Origin: Dehalococcoidia bacterium UBA1152
Lineage (GTDB): Bacteria > Chloroflexota > Dehalococcoidia > Lucifugimonadales > UBA2962
DNA length: 34,395 bases
Assembly: GCA_002311285.1 (NCBI GenBank)
Contig: DBZU01000009.1
Coordinates: 1 to 34,395, forward strand
Direction of reading: 5' to 3'
The position numbers and the translations under genes are program-made. The notes beneath the pieces were generated by a model. The model searched no databases and was not told the DNA's origin. It saw only the letters and a program-made list of their open reading frames with translations. Positions 1 to 7,826 of the stretch are shown here, in pieces. The stretch's first letter is position 1; each line of letters opens with the position of its first letter.

Positions 1-1
1 A

Positions 2-703
2 ACAACCATTGCATTCCAAATACCCGGTACCAGAGACCAAGCAGTAGTAACAAAAGCAGGGAAAGCAATTCGCCCAATCCTTGCAGCCCTCGAATCCCAC
101 CCATCAATATCGATAGCAAGATTAACTGGATCACCATTCACTAGAGAAGTCCAACTATCCGCATCAACGCGGACTCTATACACTTCATTACCCATAGCTA
201 TAACAGCTGCTACCATACTGCTGATAATAACGATGCGCTCTTTTAAATACGCCATTGTCACTGTAATTCCGATAGGGCTAGTGGTTGCATGGCTTTACGC
301 AATCATGCACATAGCAGGATTTTCTCTTAACTTCGTTACAGCAATGATAGGAGCTATCTCTATTGGAGTAGGAATTGACTATTCAATCCATATGACTGAG
401 AGATTCAGAGAAGAGCTAAAAAGAAACCCTTCTAGGGTAACTGCGATTCAAAGAGCTTCCAGGGGAACCGGAGTTGCGTTGCTGGCATCAGCAGCATCTA
501 GCATCGTTGGGTTTGTAATCATGGGATTTGCGCCGATGCCTATGTTTGCATCATACGGCCAGCTAACGGCTGTGATGATTTTCTTAGCGCTTATCGCATC
601 TCTGATAATACTTCCGTGCCTATTAATGTTTGTAACGAAAGAATCAGATGCTGCCGGTAAAGAACTTCAGATAAAGTTGAAAACTAGTAGAAATGAGGGA
701 TAA
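2..703 (+). CDS. RND/MMPL-family transporter, C-terminal part (5' truncated by window)
   Basis: The frame is open from base 2 with no stop, so this is the last 233 residues of a larger membrane protein whose start lies outside the window; an internal ATG at 233 is unlikely to be the true start. The visible part has a hydrophilic stretch, a hydrophobic helix just before the internal Met, then the segment GIDYSIHMTERFREE (Asp near visible residue 126). That segment is the transmembrane-4-like hallmark of the second half of RND-superfamily/MMPL exporters, where an intramembrane Asp takes part in proton coupling. At least four more hydrophobic helices follow, and the protein ends in a short basic cytoplasmic tail. 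The family moves lipids, hopanoids or drugs; the substrate cannot be told here. I am confident of the superfamily but not of the subfamily. Confidence 0.8.
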   Translation, partial: TTIAFQIPGTRDQAVVTKAGKAIRPILAALESHPSISIARLTGSPFTREVQLSASTRTLYTSLPIAITAATILLIITMRSFKYAIVTVIPIGLVVAWLYAIMHIAGFSLNFVTAMIGAISIGVGIDYSIHMTERFREELKRNPSRVTAIQRASRGTGVALLASAASSIVGFVIMGFAPMPMFASYGQLTAVMIFLALIASLIILPCLLMFVTKESDAAGKELQIKLKTSRNEG

Positions 704-778
704 TTGTACTTCTACTGGGGTGCGTCCACCACAGTCCTGATAAAACTGAGGTCTATGATTCAAGTCCACGTTGGCCCA
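697..778 (+). pseudogene. Degenerate tRNA-Ile(GAT)-like sequence
   Basis: The 3' half reads like a bacterial tRNA-Ile. The anticodon loop is CTGATAA (737-743, anticodon GAT at 739-741), followed by TGAGGTC, a T-loop TTCAAGT (759-765) and the acceptor strand TTGGCCC with discriminator A (771-778). A 5' half can be folded less well: GGGATAA (697-703) pairs 6 of 7 with the acceptor strand, and GTAC/GTGC can form a D stem. About 7 extra bases sit before the anticodon stem, and the T stem (TATGA/CCACG) pairs at only 3 of 5 positions. The 5' end also overlaps the stop codon of the preceding gene. I read it as a decayed tRNA or a 3'-tRNA scar, not a working tRNA. The 3'-half match looks too long to be chance, but this is a by-eye call. 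Confidence 0.5.
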
Positions 779-833
779 CGATTTTAATGAATATATCATT
801 ACAAAAAGATATGTTTTGAATAGGAGCGTTGCA

Positions 834-1238
834 ATTCACACTACGATAATTGAAAGTATCTTCAACACGACGTCAACGATAGCTATAGTCGGCTTATCTG
901 AAAATGCTAATAGACCAAGTAATAGGGTGGGTAACTACCTCATAAATAATGGGTTTGAGGTAATCCCAGTTAATCCCAATCTTGAATCTGTGTTGGGCCA
1001 AAAATGTTATCCAGACTTAATACAGATACCTGTGCAGGTTGATCTTGTAAATATATTCCGTAGATCTGAATACGTGAAACCTGTCGTTGAAGAAGCTATC
1101 CGTATCGGTGTCAAAAGTGTCTGGATGCAGGATGGCGTTAAAAATGATGAGGCAGCTAAGCTGGCATCAGATGCAGGTGTTTTAGTAATAATGGATGATT
1201 GTATATATAGACAACATAAACGAAAAGTTCAGATGTGA
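834..1238 (+). CDS. CoA-binding domain protein (YccU-like)
   Basis: This is a small single-domain Rossmann protein of the CoA_binding_2 family. TIAIVGLSENANRPSNRVG is the nucleotide-binding loop typical of this family, followed by EVIPVNPN and a C-terminal part with IGVKSVWMQDGV and VIMDDC. Members bind CoA or acyl-CoA; their cellular role is poorly known. The start is unusual. Longer versions begin with TTG at 816 or TTG at 771, but neither has a good ribosome-binding site and 771 lies inside the tRNA-like relic. A clear AGGAG (822-826) sits 7 bases before an in-frame ATT at 834. Starting there leaves about 14 residues ahead of the TIAIVG strand, as in E. coli YccU. The gene ends 6 bases before thiL, so the two are probably cotranscribed. 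Family call firm, start tentative. Confidence 0.82.
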   Translation: MHTTIIESIFNTTSTIAIVGLSENANRPSNRVGNYLINNGFEVIPVNPNLESVLGQKCYPDLIQIPVQVDLVNIFRRSEYVKPVVEEAIRIGVKSVWMQDGVKNDEAAKLASDAGVLVIMDDCIYRQHKRKVQM

Positions 1239-1244
1239 ATAAAA

Positions 1245-2264
1245 ATGAAAGTCAATCAGCTAGGCGAGTTTAATCTAATCAAACTATTAGCAACCACATT
1301 AGATAAAAATTTTAAATCCGTTAATGACTTCGATGATGTCTACAAACTACTGGTTGGCATCGGGGACGATGCCGCAGTTTGGGAAGGGCCTGCAGGCCGT
1401 ATGGTATTTACATCAGATTCTCTAGTAAATAATGTTCATTTTGATTTTTTATACATTAATCCAAATGACTTAGGATGGAAAGCGATAGTGGCATCACAAA
1501 GTGACATAGCCGCAATGGGATTCAGTCCGTTATTTGCAACCATATCATTGGGTTTAACCGGTGACGAAACTGTAGACACAGTAAAAAGTATATACGAAGG
1601 GATTGCAGAAGCATGTTCAGAATTTGGAGGCAAGATTGTAGGAGGTGATACGGTCAAATCAGAAACGTTGTTCATAAGTGTTTCAATGATAGGTTGCCAT
1701 CCGTCAGATACATGTAAAACTGATCCGCTTAATCGCGAATCTGCAAAAGTAGGCGATTTGATAGCTGTGACAGGAAATCTTGGATCGTCTGCAGGTGGAT
1801 TACGTGTATTAATAGGCGGGGAAAAACAAACACCAAGAAACAAAAGTCTGATCGAGGCTCACAAAAGACCAATCCCCCAAATACAAACTGGATTGTGGCT
1901 AGCGACCCATGGAGTTTCATGTTCTACGGATATAAGTGATGGCCTAATAGACGATTTGGGACGCATATGCCGAGCTAGCAACGTGGGTGCAAGAATTAGG
2001 ATTGATAATATACCGGTATCAAAAGACTTAAAGGCCGTCTTTCCTTCTGATTGGATTAAGTTGTCATTATCGGGTGGTGAAGATTATCAACTAGTTTTTA
2101 CAGGTAGTGATGAAATAATAAGTATGGCAATCGATTCGTTAGAAACGCCCATAACGGTTATAGGCGAAATAACTAAAGATTATCCAGACATCAAAATCTT
2201 AAATTCTAAAGGCATTGAAGAAACTTCTCCTGTAAAAGGTTTCGATCATTTCACAAACATATAA
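1245..2264 (+). CDS. thiL: Thiamine-monophosphate kinase
   Basis: The enzyme phosphorylates thiamine monophosphate to thiamine diphosphate with ATP, the last step of cofactor synthesis, in the cytoplasm. At 339 residues it has the usual length of ThiL. Visible signatures are GIGDDAAV (about residues 38-45), TSDSLVNNVHF (the Mg/ATP-binding acidic region), SDIAAMG, GGDTVKS, and STDISDGLIDDLGRI with SGGEDYQLVF in the C-terminal PurM-like half. The start ATG at 1245 lies 6 bases after the stop of the CoA-binding gene; no strong ribosome-binding site is visible, so translation may depend on coupling. No other thiamine gene is in the window. The alternative, a related PurM-like kinase, is unlikely given the full motif set. 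Confidence 0.93.
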   Translation: MKVNQLGEFNLIKLLATTLDKNFKSVNDFDDVYKLLVGIGDDAAVWEGPAGRMVFTSDSLVNNVHFDFLYINPNDLGWKAIVASQSDIAAMGFSPLFATISLGLTGDETVDTVKSIYEGIAEACSEFGGKIVGGDTVKSETLFISVSMIGCHPSDTCKTDPLNRESAKVGDLIAVTGNLGSSAGGLRVLIGGEKQTPRNKSLIEAHKRPIPQIQTGLWLATHGVSCSTDISDGLIDDLGRICRASNVGARIRIDNIPVSKDLKAVFPSDWIKLSLSGGEDYQLVFTGSDEIISMAIDSLETPITVIGEITKDYPDIKILNSKGIEETSPVKGFDHFTNI

Positions 2265-2280
2265 ATGGAGGATTGTAGAC

Positions 2281-2577
2281 GTGGAAAAAATAGAAATTGT
2301 GTTTAAGTCCGATGGGAATTTTAGACCGAGTGAAACACTGCCAGATCTACGATCTGCTGCTGAAGCTTTATTCTTCCCAATGAAGATGTGTGGGTTTCTA
2401 GACGAATCAGACAATATGCATCTGTGTCCGCAAGAGGAGCGTAAACAACCTTGCCCTCACGTCTTGGAGGACAAAACTGTGAGTGAAGCTGAATACAGAA
2501 GGACTTTGGAGCGTGAACGTAAAGCGTCCTTAAGAGTCTTTTTCACTCATGCTGGCATAAGTGTATATTTAACGTAA
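2281..2577 (+). CDS. Small Cys/His-containing protein of unknown function
   Basis: I do not recognise this 98-residue protein. It starts with GTG at 2281, preceded by a strong GGAGG (2267-2271) at 9-base spacing, which supports it as a real gene. It follows thiL by 16 bases in the same direction. Visible features are a central cluster with C37, H47, C49, C58 and H60 (the segment MHLCPQEERKQPCPH), an acidic/basic C-terminal helix rich in Glu and Arg, and no signal peptide or membrane helix. The spacing of three Cys and two His could bind a metal such as zinc, but this is inference. A minus-strand frame over the first third (2199-2414) has no support and is taken as a shadow. Confidence 0.65.
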   Translation: MEKIEIVFKSDGNFRPSETLPDLRSAAEALFFPMKMCGFLDESDNMHLCPQEERKQPCPHVLEDKTVSEAEYRRTLERERKASLRVFFTHAGISVYLT

Positions 2578-2613
2578 ATTTTCCGGGTGAATTAAAACTA
2601 AAGGGTGATAAAA

Positions 2614-3174
2614 ATGGCCAGAGTACCGTATGTCGAAAGAGAACATCTATCAAAAGATCATAAAAAAATATTTGATCGAATAGCTAAAACAAGGGGATCG
2701 GTACAAAACGTATTTGCCGCTTTACTTAATAGCCCGGAAGCCGCTGAGGCCGTTACTTCAGTTGGAGAGTACATAAGGTATAAATCAAACCTGGATCCCA
2801 TAATAAGGGAAACCGCTATTTTAACCACTGCGAAAGAACTGCAAAATAGCTATGAGTGGGCTCAACATGAACCGGTGGCCAGAGAGGTTGGGGTTAGAGA
2901 AGAGGTGATAGACGGAATTCTTTCAGGCAAGGGCCCTATGGGGCTGCCTCCGAAGGAAGGTCTTTTTATTCAAGCAGCTACAGAATTAGTAAGGACTGCC
3001 ACCATAACAAAAAATACATTTCAGGCTCTTGATCATTTACTTGGCAAGCAAATGACAATCGATTTCCTTGTAACTGTTGCATACTACTCTATGGTGGCTC
3101 GCATCATATCGGCGCTAGAGGTTGATTTCGATGACTGGCTCAATCTCAACAGTAAATTTAATCAAAGCGAATAA
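2614..3174 (+). CDS. Carboxymuconolactone decarboxylase / AhpD-like family protein
   Basis: An all-helical protein of the carboxymuconolactone decarboxylase family. The recognisable stretch is LTTAKELQNSYEWAQHEPV followed by AREVGVREEVIDGI, the usual position of the active-site helix. The redox CxxC of AhpD is replaced here, so this is the non-peroxidase branch with an EWxxHE motif. Many such proteins are annotated only by family, and the substrate is unknown. I place the start at ATG 2614, because AAGGG (2601-2605) sits 8 bases upstream; a GTG at 2605 would lie inside that ribosome-binding site. It follows the small Cys/His protein by 36 bases and may share its transcript. A gap of about 170 bases with a promoter-like sequence separates it from the next gene. 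Confidence 0.8.
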   Translation: MARVPYVEREHLSKDHKKIFDRIAKTRGSVQNVFAALLNSPEAAEAVTSVGEYIRYKSNLDPIIRETAILTTAKELQNSYEWAQHEPVAREVGVREEVIDGILSGKGPMGLPPKEGLFIQAATELVRTATITKNTFQALDHLLGKQMTIDFLVTVAYYSMVARIISALEVDFDDWLNLNSKFNQSE

Positions 3175-3271
3175 TTTATGAATTAAGTACAAAACTTAGT
3201 GAAGTAAAAGTTGATTCAAAGCTCTTGATTACCAAATTAGCAAAATCAATATCAAAAGTTGCTTTAGAAAG

Positions 3272-3302
3272 TTGCCAAATACTTTCAACAGTTAACTATA
3301 AT
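3272..3302 (+). promoter_or_regulatory. Candidate sigma-70-type promoter for the ABC/FtsX-phoPR block
   Basis: TATAAT (3297-3302) is a perfect -10 box, with TTGCCA (3272-3277) as a -35 box at a slightly long 19-base spacing, 45 bases before the TTG start at 3347. Just upstream the octamer AAAGTTGC occurs twice, 13 bases apart (3255-3262 and 3268-3275), with a near copy at 3207-3214. These may be binding sites for a regulator; that part is speculative. Confidence 0.45.
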
Positions 3303-3346
3303 ATTAAACCCGGCATTATGTATTTATGAAAACTGAGGAGTGAGGT

Positions 3347-4060
3347 TTGAGCAAACTCAATAAAACAAAACTGGATAACGATGCAGTGATTATCGCTGAA
3401 AACGTAACTAAGACTTATGATACCGGACGACTTAAGGTTACGGCACTTAATAACGTATCCCTCACCGTTAACAGAGGCGAAATGATAGCTGTTATGGGTC
3501 CAAGCGGATGTGGTAAAACCACTTTACTTAACTGCCTATCAGGACTAGATGACCTCACCGCAGGCACTGTGAAAATAAATAACACTGAACTGTCTACAAT
3601 GTCTGACAGGATTAAAACAACATATAGGGCCCAAAGAATGGGATATATTTTCCAAGCTTTTAATCTTTTGCCAATACTTACTGCTAGAGAAAATGTTGAA
3701 ATGCCATTACTGGTGTCCGGTACATCATCAAAAGAAGCTAAACAGTCTGCAGAAGACGCTTTGGAGTTGGTTGGTCTTTCAGACTGGAAGGAATTTTATC
3801 CATCTGAATTGTCTGGAGGTCAGAACCAAAGAGTGACTATCGCAAGATGTCTAGTAAATACACCAGAAATTGTTTGGGCTGATGAGCCAACAGGAAACTT
3901 AGATAGTGAAAACGCTAATGACGTAATGAAATTAATGATTAAACTAAACGCTGAAAATAACCAAACATTTGTAATTGTCACCCATGCGGACGAAGTAGCT
4001 AAATTAACGAATAGAACCATTCTCATGAGAGATGGTGTAATTGAACGGGATAGCTCGTAA
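3347..4060 (+). CDS. ABC transporter ATP-binding protein (MacB/LolD type)
   Basis: Cytoplasmic ATPase that would energise the FtsX permease encoded next. Walker A is GPSGCGKT (51-58); the Q-loop region FQAFNLLPILTARENV is typical of the LolD/MacB group; the signature is LSGGQNQR (155-162), Walker B IVWADEPTGNLDS (175-187), and the switch His is in VTHADE (His 213). At 237 residues it is a stand-alone nucleotide-binding domain without fused permease. The TTG start at 3347 is preceded by GAGGAG (3335-3340) at 6-base spacing. The gene is followed after 30 bases by the permease, then phoP and phoR, all probably one transcript. Members export lipoproteins, peptides or macrolides or act mechanically on cell-wall enzymes; the substrate cannot be assigned from sequence. 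Confidence 0.93.
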   Translation: MSKLNKTKLDNDAVIIAENVTKTYDTGRLKVTALNNVSLTVNRGEMIAVMGPSGCGKTTLLNCLSGLDDLTAGTVKINNTELSTMSDRIKTTYRAQRMGYIFQAFNLLPILTARENVEMPLLVSGTSSKEAKQSAEDALELVGLSDWKEFYPSELSGGQNQRVTIARCLVNTPEIVWADEPTGNLDSENANDVMKLMIKLNAENNQTFVIVTHADEVAKLTNRTILMRDGVIERDSS

Positions 4061-4090
4061 AAAGAAACGGTTCATAGATAAGGATTCTAA

Positions 4091-7000
4091 TTGGACACTA
4101 TATTTGGAGCTCCCCTAACTAACATAGCACTAGCACTATTTATTGTCTTTGCAGTTATAGCTGTTTTCTTAACGTACATTATCGTAAGAAATCCGATTTT
4201 GGTGAGAATGGCATTTAGAAATGTTATTAGAAGGCCGGCACGTACAGGTCTGATTGTCTCCGGTTTGATGCTGGCTACAGCAATTATTTCAATCGCATTT
4301 ACCACAGGTGATTCTGTTACGTACAGTATCAAGAATCAAGCTACTGAGGCTCTTCGCCAACTGGACATGTACATAGGAATCGACGAGGAGTCCGAGTTGT
4401 GGGCAAATCAGCCTTTACCCGAATACTTTGATGAAAGCTTGTATCAACAGATTAAAGCTGAATTTGAATCTGATCCTGACGTAGAAACAACATTAGCAAA
4501 TCTTACGAAAACGGTATCCGTAATCAACACCACTCAGCGTCAATTTGAAATTAACGCGTCTTTGGTGGGTGTTGATGAGAAAAATTCATCAAAATTTGAA
4601 GCACTATACGATGAATCAAACGAACCTTTAGAGATTGGTGACCTTGGCCCAAATGAAGTCTATATTGATAGTGAAGGAGCTGCCAGCCTAGAAGCTAAGG
4701 TCGGGGATCAAATACAAATTGCATTGGGCCCAGATCAGTTAACACCTTTTACTGTTAAAGGTATTTCGGAAGGTTATTATTTCAAGACGCAAGGCGGCTC
4801 GTTAACCATAATGATTCCTTTAAAAAGAGCGCAGGCGCTACTAAGACAGGAGGGTTCAATAAGTGGTGTACTAATAACGAATAATGGCGATCCCTTTGAA
4901 GGAGTCCAATACTCCTCAGGCATAATGGAACGTCTAGGAGATGCCGAGATTCTCAAAAACAATGGGTTGAAACTCGTGCCTATAAAATCAGATCTTGTCG
5001 AGTTGGCAAATCGCATAGGCAGCTTGTTTGTCACATTTTTTACGACTTTTGGATTATTCTCCATAGGTGTTGGGCTTTTACTAATATTCCTTATATTTTC
5101 GATGTTAGCCGCGGAACGAAAAAGTGAAATGGGAATGGCTCGAGCAGTTGGAATGCAAAGGCAACAGCTTATAATGCTATTCATGTTGGAAGGGGCAATA
5201 TATGGACTTGGCTCAGCAATAATTGGAGTCGTAGCAGGTATAGGTATAGGTTTATTGCTAGTAGAAGTAGCCGCAAATATTTTTTCCGGGAATTCCCAGG
5301 ACTTCAACCTCAAAGGTAATGTGTCAGCATTAAGCATCGCAACTGCTTTTTTACTTGGCGCAGTTATAACTTTTGCAACCGTATTTTTCGCATCTTGGAA
5401 GATTAGCAATCTAAATATAGTAAGGGCTATTAGAGATATTCCCGACCCTCAAGGCAGCGGGAGAACAAAAGGCAATTTAATTTGGTCATTGATTTTAACA
5501 ATAGGTGGACTCTTGTTGGTTGTGACTAGCTTTTACAACAACCAATTTCCAGCTTTTATATTTGGCCTAGCAATCATACCAATAGGTTTGTCTTTGTTTT
5601 TCAGGTGGTTAGGCTTATCGCAAGGGATCGTCCTGTCTGGCGCAGGAGTGATTCTTGTAATTATTTTCGTCCTGCCTGCATCAGTTTGGGACTCACTTAA
5701 TGAAGATTGGACAGATAATTTCGCTAGCTTCTTTATTACCGGTACCTTCTTAGTAACCGGCGCAGTATTAATTTTCATGAATAACAATAAACCTATTTTG
5801 GGATTTTTTGTTAATACTATCGGGCGAATTAGATCTATAACGCCTATAGTTAAATCCGCCGTTTCATATCCTTTAAGATACGGGTTTAGAACAGGACTTT
5901 CCGTTGCTATGTTTGCAGTAGTAATATTTGCTGTTCTTGTTAATTCGATGGTAGTTGAGGGGTTCAATAACCTCCTGAATGATCGAGAAAGATTTGCTGG
6001 GGGTTATGACACTGTAGGATATGTTTTAAGTGACCTAAATCCCATACCAAATATGCAGGAAAAAATAAGTGCCAGTGACGGTCTTTCATTTATCACTAAC
6101 GTTGGAACCTTTAGGACTGTTAGAGATACCGAGGGGATGGTGGCGAATTCCAATCAATCAGATTTTGTTAAAACTAACATCACTGGTATAGACGATGGTT
6201 TTTTGGAATTTAATCAATTTAGATTTGGTTTGGCGACGCAAAAATATGTTACAGAGGAAGGTTTTGATTCTAGAGCGCTATGGGAGGATTTAAAAAATAA
6301 TCCCGGACTTGCCGTAGTGGATTCCGATATGATACCTCAAAAAAACAGCTTTGCTTTCGACCCGGATCATGAAAACTTAAAGCTCGATGTTGAAGGCTTA
6401 TTTATGGAGAATGAGGTCATGGAAGAAGTCAAGGTAAAAGTTCGTGACTTAGAAAGCGGTAATGAATATGAAGTCACGGTTATAGGCGTGCTAGATCCAT
6501 TTAGCAGTAACGGCCCAATATTACCGCATGGAATATTTACTAGCCAACAGTTTCTTTTTGAACAAACGGGCATAAATTCAGATGCAACAAGATATTTTTT
6601 TAAAGTGGACGATAGCAACCCAGATCCATCTGCAGCTATCGAATCAGGCTTATTTGAACATGCTATTCAAACTCTTGATTTAGAAGAAATGTTAAGTCGA
6701 CTTCAAAGTCAACAAAGGTCGTTTTTTGACCTTTTGCAGGGATTCATGCTACTTGGCCTTGTGGTAGGAATAGTTGCTTTAGGAGTAATTAGTGCTAGAG
6801 CCGTAGTTGAACGAAGACATGCTATTGGAGTAATGAGAGCTATTGGCTTTTCAAAACGAATGGTACTGCTAACCTTTCTAGGTGAATCCTCATTTATAGC
6901 CATCACGGGAATTCTCATTGGAATCATATTAGGAGTAATAACTGGAATAAATGTTATGGCTGACATAAGAGATTCCGCAGATCCAGCTATAAAAACTATT

Positions 7001-7123
7001 ATTCCATGGATAGAGTTCGCTTCAATTGGAGTAGGGGCATATGTAATGTCATTGATAACGACTCTGATACCGGCCTTGCGTGCATCAGAGGTGCCCCCAG
7101 CCGAGGCATTAAGATATGAATGA
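4091..7123 (+). CDS. Large FtsX-family ABC transporter permease
   Basis: A 1010-residue membrane protein with two FtsX repeats. An N-terminal pair of helices precedes a large extracytoplasmic domain (about 65-305). Helices at about 312-342, 376-400 and 415-445 surround AAERKSEMGMARAVGMQRQQ, the coupling-helix region of FtsX/MacB permeases. The second repeat has its external domain at about 640-870 and a matching ERRHAIGVMRAIGFSKRM before the last helices. Between the repeats lies an extra hydrophobic bundle (about 460-590), so two half-permeases appear fused in one chain. The start is TTG 4091, with AAGGA (4080-4084) 6 bases upstream. The stop overlaps the phoP start by 8 bases, implying translational coupling. 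It works with the preceding ATPase, probably as an exporter or mechanotransmitter; the cargo is unknown. Confidence 0.9.
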   Translation: MDTIFGAPLTNIALALFIVFAVIAVFLTYIIVRNPILVRMAFRNVIRRPARTGLIVSGLMLATAIISIAFTTGDSVTYSIKNQATEALRQLDMYIGIDEESELWANQPLPEYFDESLYQQIKAEFESDPDVETTLANLTKTVSVINTTQRQFEINASLVGVDEKNSSKFEALYDESNEPLEIGDLGPNEVYIDSEGAASLEAKVGDQIQIALGPDQLTPFTVKGISEGYYFKTQGGSLTIMIPLKRAQALLRQEGSISGVLITNNGDPFEGVQYSSGIMERLGDAEILKNNGLKLVPIKSDLVELANRIGSLFVTFFTTFGLFSIGVGLLLIFLIFSMLAAERKSEMGMARAVGMQRQQLIMLFMLEGAIYGLGSAIIGVVAGIGIGLLLVEVAANIFSGNSQDFNLKGNVSALSIATAFLLGAVITFATVFFASWKISNLNIVRAIRDIPDPQGSGRTKGNLIWSLILTIGGLLLVVTSFYNNQFPAFIFGLAIIPIGLSLFFRWLGLSQGIVLSGAGVILVIIFVLPASVWDSLNEDWTDNFASFFITGTFLVTGAVLIFMNNNKPILGFFVNTIGRIRSITPIVKSAVSYPLRYGFRTGLSVAMFAVVIFAVLVNSMVVEGFNNLLNDRERFAGGYDTVGYVLSDLNPIPNMQEKISASDGLSFITNVGTFRTVRDTEGMVANSNQSDFVKTNITGIDDGFLEFNQFRFGLATQKYVTEEGFDSRALWEDLKNNPGLAVVDSDMIPQKNSFAFDPDHENLKLDVEGLFMENEVMEEVKVKVRDLESGNEYEVTVIGVLDPFSSNGPILPHGIFTSQQFLFEQTGINSDATRYFFKVDDSNPDPSAAIESGLFEHAIQTLDLEEMLSRLQSQQRSFFDLLQGFMLLGLVVGIVALGVISARAVVERRHAIGVMRAIGFSKRMVLLTFLGESSFIAITGILIGIILGVITGINVMADIRDSADPAIKTIIPWIEFASIGVGAYVMSLITTLIPALRASEVPPAEALRYE

Positions 7124-7826
7124 CTTAATAGGTAAAAAAACTATTCTGATCGTTGAAGATGACCCAAATATTCAAGAGGCTCTTCGATACAGCCTTGAAA
7201 AAGAACAATATAATTTGATTCTGGCTAGTGATGGTAACCAAGCCGTGGAATTATCAAGGGAGTTTAGTCCCGATCTGATTATCTTAGACATTATGCTGCC
7301 AGGTATTGATGGTTTAGAAGTATGTCAGGCTGTGAGAACAGATAATGATGTACCAATAATAATGTTGACAGCAAAATCAGAGGAAATAGACAGGGTTTTA
7401 GGGCTTGAATTGGGCGCTAATGACTATATTACTAAACCTTTCAGTATGCGGGAGTTGATAGCTAGAATAAAAGTACAATTACGCCAGGCAACCACAAAAG
7501 ACAGAATTGGAGACAGTCATAAATCGAGTATTCTAAACTCCAGAGGCTTAGAAATTGATACTCACGCGCATGTCGCTAAGTTACATGGCAATAAACTCGA
7601 TCTTAGGCCTCGGGAATTCAATTTGATCACTTTTCTTATGCGCAACAAAGGCAAAGCGTTAAGTAGATACCAAATCCTCGAGGCACTATGGGATAAAGAT
7701 TACATCGGCGATACACGTACAGTTGATGTTCATATAAGATGGTTGAGACGGAAAGTAGAAATCAATCCAGACAAGCCTCTCAGAATAGTAACAGTACGAG
7801 GGATAGGGTATCGGTTTGACGGGTGA
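7116..7826 (+). CDS. phoP: OmpR/PhoB-family response regulator, probably PhoP/PhoB
   Basis: A two-domain transcription factor. The receiver domain has the acidic pocket VEDD (13-16), phospho-acceptor Asp 58 in IILDIMLPGIDG, Thr 85 in MLTAKS and Lys 107 in ITKPF. The C-terminal winged helix (about 135-236) ends with DVHIRWLRRKVE and VTVRGIGYRF, as in PhoB/PhoP proteins. It overlaps the FtsX permease by 8 bases upstream and the kinase gene by 4 bases downstream (GTGA). The assignment to phosphate control rests on the context: the kinase is followed by a PHO-box-like array and pstCAB-phoU. Sequence alone cannot exclude a cell-envelope regulator of the WalR type, which is a close relative. Confidence 0.85.
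   Translation: MNDLIGKKTILIVEDDPNIQEALRYSLEKEQYNLILASDGNQAVELSREFSPDLIILDIMLPGIDGLEVCQAVRTDNDVPIIMLTAKSEEIDRVLGLELGANDYITKPFSMRELIARIKVQLRQATTKDRIGDSHKSSILNSRGLEIDTHAHVAKLHGNKLDLRPREFNLITFLMRNKGKALSRYQILEALWDKDYIGDTRTVDVHIRWLRRKVEINPDKPLRIVTVRGIGYRFDG

Noticed and set aside
771..833. Upstream TTG-initiated extension of the CoA-binding protein
   Set aside because: The TTG at 771 lies in the tRNA-like relic and has no ribosome-binding site; the added residues do not resemble the family N-terminus. TTG 816 remains a secondary option.
3292..3309. Second PHO-box-like site upstream of the ABC ATPase gene
   Set aside because: Only two loose TTAA hexamers occur (TTAACT, TTAAAC) and their spacing is 12 bases, overlapping the -10 box; too weak to claim.
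4777..5967. Long minus-strand frames opposite the FtsX permease
   Set aside because: They are antisense shadows rich in Ile/Pro/Ser with no domain and no ribosome-binding site; the plus-strand permease is continuous.
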